Under the pieces are notes generated by a model that worked only from the letters and a program-made list of their open reading frames with translations, had not been told where the DNA came from and ran no database searches. Shown piece by piece: positions 6,557-8,791 of a stretch of 8,791 nucleotides of DNA (positions are counted from its first letter, which is position 1; each line of letters begins with the position of its first letter). Source of the stretch: SAR202 cluster bacterium (GTDB lineage Bacteria; Chloroflexota; Dehalococcoidia; Lucifugimonadales; JASMAO01). The stretch is taken from assembly GCA_030754315.1 (NCBI GenBank), contig JASMAO010000025.1, positions 1-8,791 of the forward strand, given 5' to 3'. Position numbers and translations under genes: made by a program.

Positions 6557-7201
6557 TCAAGAAGATTGGTCCTGACCAGAGGGCCGGCCCAAATCTGGAA
6601 TCACCGAATCCTTCGAGATGGACTGATCCACCTCCACCATCTCATCAATCCAGTCTTTCAATTGTTTTTCCGATATGGGCCCCACCCACCTACGCTCCAC
6701 AACTCCCTGTCGATTAACGAAAAAGGTTGTCGGGAGCCCAATCACTCCATACCGAACTGTGATAGCTCCATCAAAATCCAGTCCATTGGGGTAAGTGACA
6801 TCAAATTCTCGGATATGTGCCTTCCCATCCTCGAGCGTGTCCTGTATATCGATACCTACTATCCAGACACCATCATTTTTATACCGACGCCAGGCTCTCT
6901 CGAGATGCAGCGCTTCTTCGCGACACGGAGGGCACCACGAGGCCCAAAAATTCAGTACGACAGGCTGACCAACTAGTTGAGAGAGTTGAATCTCAGAGCC
7001 GTCGAAGAGAGGTAAGTTGAAATCAGGTGCAGGATCTTTAAGTCGATTGATTCCACTATTCCCGGTTACAGCAGTTTTATTGAGAATACCCCAACCCATT
7101 AGCCACGAGAACACGCCGATAACCGCGACCAGGATTCCAAAAACTACCCATCGTACTAGGGTATTGGAGGTTGGCAACGAGGGGCGTTGGTCCAAAGTCA
7201 T
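6557..7201 (-). CDS. Membrane-anchored TlpA/ResA-like thiol-disulfide oxidoreductase
   Basis: A 214-residue protein with a short cytoplasmic N-terminus, one hydrophobic segment at about 18-40 (signal anchor) and an extracytoplasmic thioredoxin domain. The domain begins at APDFNLPLFDG (58-68) and has the redox motif WCPPC (89-93), with C90 as the attacking cysteine, then a cis-proline at P157 in GLPTTFFV. This is the AhpC/TSA-Redoxin layout of TlpA, ResA and CcmG proteins, which reduce specific disulfides outside the membrane, often for cytochrome c maturation; no cytochrome biogenesis gene or DsbD/CcdA partner is in view. The ATG at 7201 has only a weak GATAGG-like ribosome binding site but places the anchor correctly. 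The gene lies 147 bases downstream of the sortase gene on the same strand and may share its transcript. Its stop is 14 bases from the ileS stop (convergent), with no terminator visible between them. The C-terminus from about 192 is a polar tail. Confidence 0.92.
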   Translation of the reverse strand: MTLDQRPSLPTSNTLVRWVVFGILVAVIGVFSWLMGWGILNKTAVTGNSGINRLKDPAPDFNLPLFDGSEIQLSQLVGQPVVLNFWASWCPPCREEALHLERAWRRYKNDGVWIVGIDIQDTLEDGKAHIREFDVTYPNGLDFDGAITVRYGVIGLPTTFFVNRQGVVERRWVGPISEKQLKDWIDEMVEVDQSISKDSVIPDLGRPSGQDQSS

Positions 7202-7308
7202 GAGTGCCTATCCAAGACGAGATCCAGTGTGGCTGGCCCCAAACTCACCTTGGCTAGAAATTAATTCAGGGCAGATTGTCATGTCATCTCTGGGCGATAT
7301 TAGCAAAT

Positions 7309-7322
7309 AACTGTCTCCAGTT
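7309..7322 (-). terminator. Weak hairpin after the sortase gene
   Basis: On the minus strand AACTG and CAGTT form a five-pair stem closed by a GAGA (GNRA-type) tetraloop, followed by ATTTGC. It lies 27 bases past the sortase stop. The short, AT-rich stem and poor U-tract suggest at most partial termination; it could also be an RNA-stabilising element or chance. Confidence 0.22.
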
Positions 7323-7348
7323 CATTGGGGAAATTCACATGGAGGCCT

Positions 7349-8593
7349 TTATAACTTGGATATTCCTATTAGTGCCGCAGTCACCAAAAGCCGGTGATCG
7401 TAGACAAGAGTCGGATAACAAGTGACTAGGGTGATGTCTTGATCGAGAGAATATTTGATCGTGAGATCTTTTTCATGCACCCAGTCCGTCTTATATACCT
7501 CGTACAGATAACTACCGTCATCTGTCTCAACTACAATGTGTACAGTCTCGCCCCCCTTAAGCAATGCTGGAATATCTGGTAGTCGTTTAAAAACATTACC
7601 TTCTCTACGCAATGGACTCTCTAGATGGCCAAAATACCAACCCTGTCGAGCTATTCCAGGGTTGCCAGAGGTTGGAATGTGCCCAACAATTCCCTTGGGA
7701 GTCTCCCACTCGTATCCTGTATTTTGGGACAGTAATCTGAGAGCGGCTACATTGGAATCAACATTAATAACAGGGATAATAATCCTCGATGGGGCGGCTC
7801 CAGCCAATTGAAGCATATCGTGTGTTGGAGGGGAAAAAGCCCGCAGATCATTCTCACTAAGACCCGGACCCAAATTCAACAAACCTTTTTTTGAACCACT
7901 TTCGGTTTTTCCAGTTCCTATCGGCAACGCGTCTTCCGCCACCCTTATATGAGAAGCCGTTCCAGTAGACCCATCCGATTGTTCGGATTTACCATCTGAT
8001 TTTGGAACCACAGTCTCGGCTTTAGTCAATTCAGTTACTCTGCGAGCCTCAGGTAATTCAGATGAGTCTGTTCCATCAGCTGTCTCATTTAATATTAGGG
8101 GCTTAGAGTCATCTCCCCTGGCCTGAAAGCTGTGCTTCGCAGCGCTAGAGGTTGAAGCGTTAGTGTAGTATGTAGTGGCCCCTGTTAAAACCGCAGCCGC
8201 CTCAACATCAATCCGTGAAGCTGGGCCCGATTCATCTTCTTCATCAATTACCGCATGCGATTGTTCGAGCGCACCGGATATCGCAAAACTCCGATCGCTG
8301 ACAGACACAATGGTCTCCTCTGAGTCCGGGACAGGAACTTGGGCAATAACAGTTTCGAGGCCTTCCTTGCTATCAGTCAGAAAGTCCACTGTGCTAATAG
8401 GCCGTGCCGACTCGAAAATCAGTTGATCCATGGTCGTCTTTGACCAATATCCGTAACTATAGTAGGCGGCAACCGCTAGTACCAGCAGAGCCCCGGCACC
8501 TAGAAACAGGTAGCCAAATATCCACTGAGAGTCATTAATGCGGCGTAAGGCACTAGGTATCCCGTGCATGTCTTCCAGTTTGAGCCTAGCCAT
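7349..8593 (-). CDS. Class D/E-like sortase with long extracellular linker
   Basis: A 414-residue membrane-anchored transpeptidase. The N-terminus has basic residues, then one hydrophobic segment at about 25-47. Residues about 55-260 form a Ser/Thr/Glu/Asp-rich low-complexity linker, much longer than in typical sortases. The sortase β-barrel follows from about 268 (PSRIIIPVINVDSNV). The catalytic triad is visible: H323 in GWYFGHLESP, C392 in ITLVTCYPT and R401 in YDHRLLVTA. Sortases cut a C-terminal sorting signal (LPXTG-like) on secreted proteins and join it to the cell envelope or to pilin subunits. No such substrate is encoded in the window. The open frame extends to a TTG at 8620, but a strong -10 box at 8627-8632 would start transcription near 8620, so I chose the ATG at 8593, which leaves a leader of about 27 bases; its ribosome binding site is poor (GGGG close to the ATG). 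ATG 8569 is a further alternative. It is followed on the same strand by the TlpA-like gene. Confidence 0.9.
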   Translation of the reverse strand: MARLKLEDMHGIPSALRRINDSQWIFGYLFLGAGALLVLAVAAYYSYGYWSKTTMDQLIFESARPISTVDFLTDSKEGLETVIAQVPVPDSEETIVSVSDRSFAISGALEQSHAVIDEEDESGPASRIDVEAAAVLTGATTYYTNASTSSAAKHSFQARGDDSKPLILNETADGTDSSELPEARRVTELTKAETVVPKSDGKSEQSDGSTGTASHIRVAEDALPIGTGKTESGSKKGLLNLGPGLSENDLRAFSPPTHDMLQLAGAAPSRIIIPVINVDSNVAALRLLSQNTGYEWETPKGIVGHIPTSGNPGIARQGWYFGHLESPLRREGNVFKRLPDIPALLKGGETVHIVVETDDGSYLYEVYKTDWVHEKDLTIKYSLDQDITLVTCYPTLVYDHRLLVTAALIGISKL

Positions 8594-8626
8594 ACCCCGG
8601 TGGTGACCAGTGCATTTCAAGTTTAC

Positions 8627-8654
8627 ATTATACCGTCATTCAACAAGTGGCCAA
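8627..8654 (-). promoter_or_regulatory. Sigma70-like promoter of the sortase gene
   Basis: The minus strand has TTGGCC (8654-8649, four of six), a 16-base spacer and a perfect TATAAT (8632-8627). Transcription should start near 8620. This argues against the TTG at 8620 as the sortase start and may drive both sortase and the downstream thioredoxin gene. Confidence 0.6.
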
Positions 8655-8737
8655 GGAAATATCGCCCCTCCGGCCTCTTTTTCATATAGCTGAACAATCA
8701 CAGAATAATATGGTCACAACCGCAGGGCCTGTGTGTT

Positions 8738-8791
8738 TTAAACGGCGCGCGCCTCCAAAGATGAATCGTAATTTCTTGCAAGTTCGGGTAA
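8738..8791 (-). CDS. Possible C-terminal end of an unidentified gene
   Basis: From the right edge the minus strand reads 17 sense codons (LPELARNYDSSLEARAV) and then TAA at 8740-8738. Composition looks protein-like, and an upstream gene on this strand would fit the sortase/thioredoxin direction. The fragment is too short to identify and has no supporting terminator. The other minus frame here stays open a little longer but reads less like protein. Confidence 0.35.
   Translation of the reverse strand, partial: LPELARNYDSSLEARAV

Noticed and set aside
6581..6590. GGGCCGGCCC, a perfect 10-base palindrome near the end of the TlpA-like gene.
   Set aside because: It lies within coding sequence, has no loop and no U-tract, and gives no sign of being a terminator or attachment site.
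8745..8754. A GC-only palindrome near the right edge.
   Set aside because: It lies within the possible C-terminal coding fragment and is too short and simple to interpret.
8761..8791. ATG on the plus strand open to the right edge (ten codons), possibly a new gene start.
   Set aside because: No convincing ribosome binding site or promoter, and the minus strand over the same bases reads more like the end of a protein.

Overview
The window looks like bacterial chromosome of moderate, near-balanced GC. Gene content (a LimB-like luciferase-type flavin monooxygenase, an M42-type peptidase, an FMN α-hydroxy-acid dehydrogenase, an unusual type 2 isoleucyl-tRNA synthetase, a TlpA-like thioredoxin and a sortase) fits a Chloroflexota/Dehalococcoidia-like lineage, for example the marine SAR202 group, which is rich in such flavin monooxygenases. 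This placement rests on remembered protein resemblance, not on a marker tree. No phage, transposon, CRISPR, rRNA or tRNA gene was seen.

Layout. 1-584 (minus) is the N-terminal 194 codons of a flavin-dependent monooxygenase that runs off the left edge; it has a strong ribosome binding site and a good sigma70-like promoter. Divergent from it, 731-1855 (plus) is a zinc aminopeptidase-like protein. A 460-base gene-free stretch (1856-2315) follows, with a possible branched RNA fold, smaller hairpins and a clear intrinsic terminator just upstream of the next gene. 2316-3384 is an FMN-dependent α-hydroxy-acid dehydrogenase gene broken by one extra base near 3003; it has also lost the usual catalytic Asp. 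Its stop overlaps the start of ileS (3381-6542), a full-length isoleucyl-tRNA synthetase whose HIGH signature reads GVHH. The ileS gene converges with a minus-strand pair: a membrane-anchored class D/E-like sortase (7349-8593), with a strong promoter just upstream, and 147 bases further on a membrane-anchored TlpA/ResA-like thiol-disulfide protein (6557-7201). The right edge may hold the last 17 codons of another minus-strand gene.

How they work together. The broken dehydrogenase gene and ileS appear to be co-transcribed and translationally coupled, so the leader and terminator at 1856-2315 could bear on synthetase expression. The sortase and thioredoxin both act outside the cytoplasmic membrane and may share a transcript; a redox link to the sortase cysteine is possible but speculative. 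No clearly new multi-gene system is visible. The strongest points are the swapped-motif synthetase (predicted mupirocin-insensitive), the frameshifted dehydrogenase coupled to it, and the unexplained structured intergenic region.
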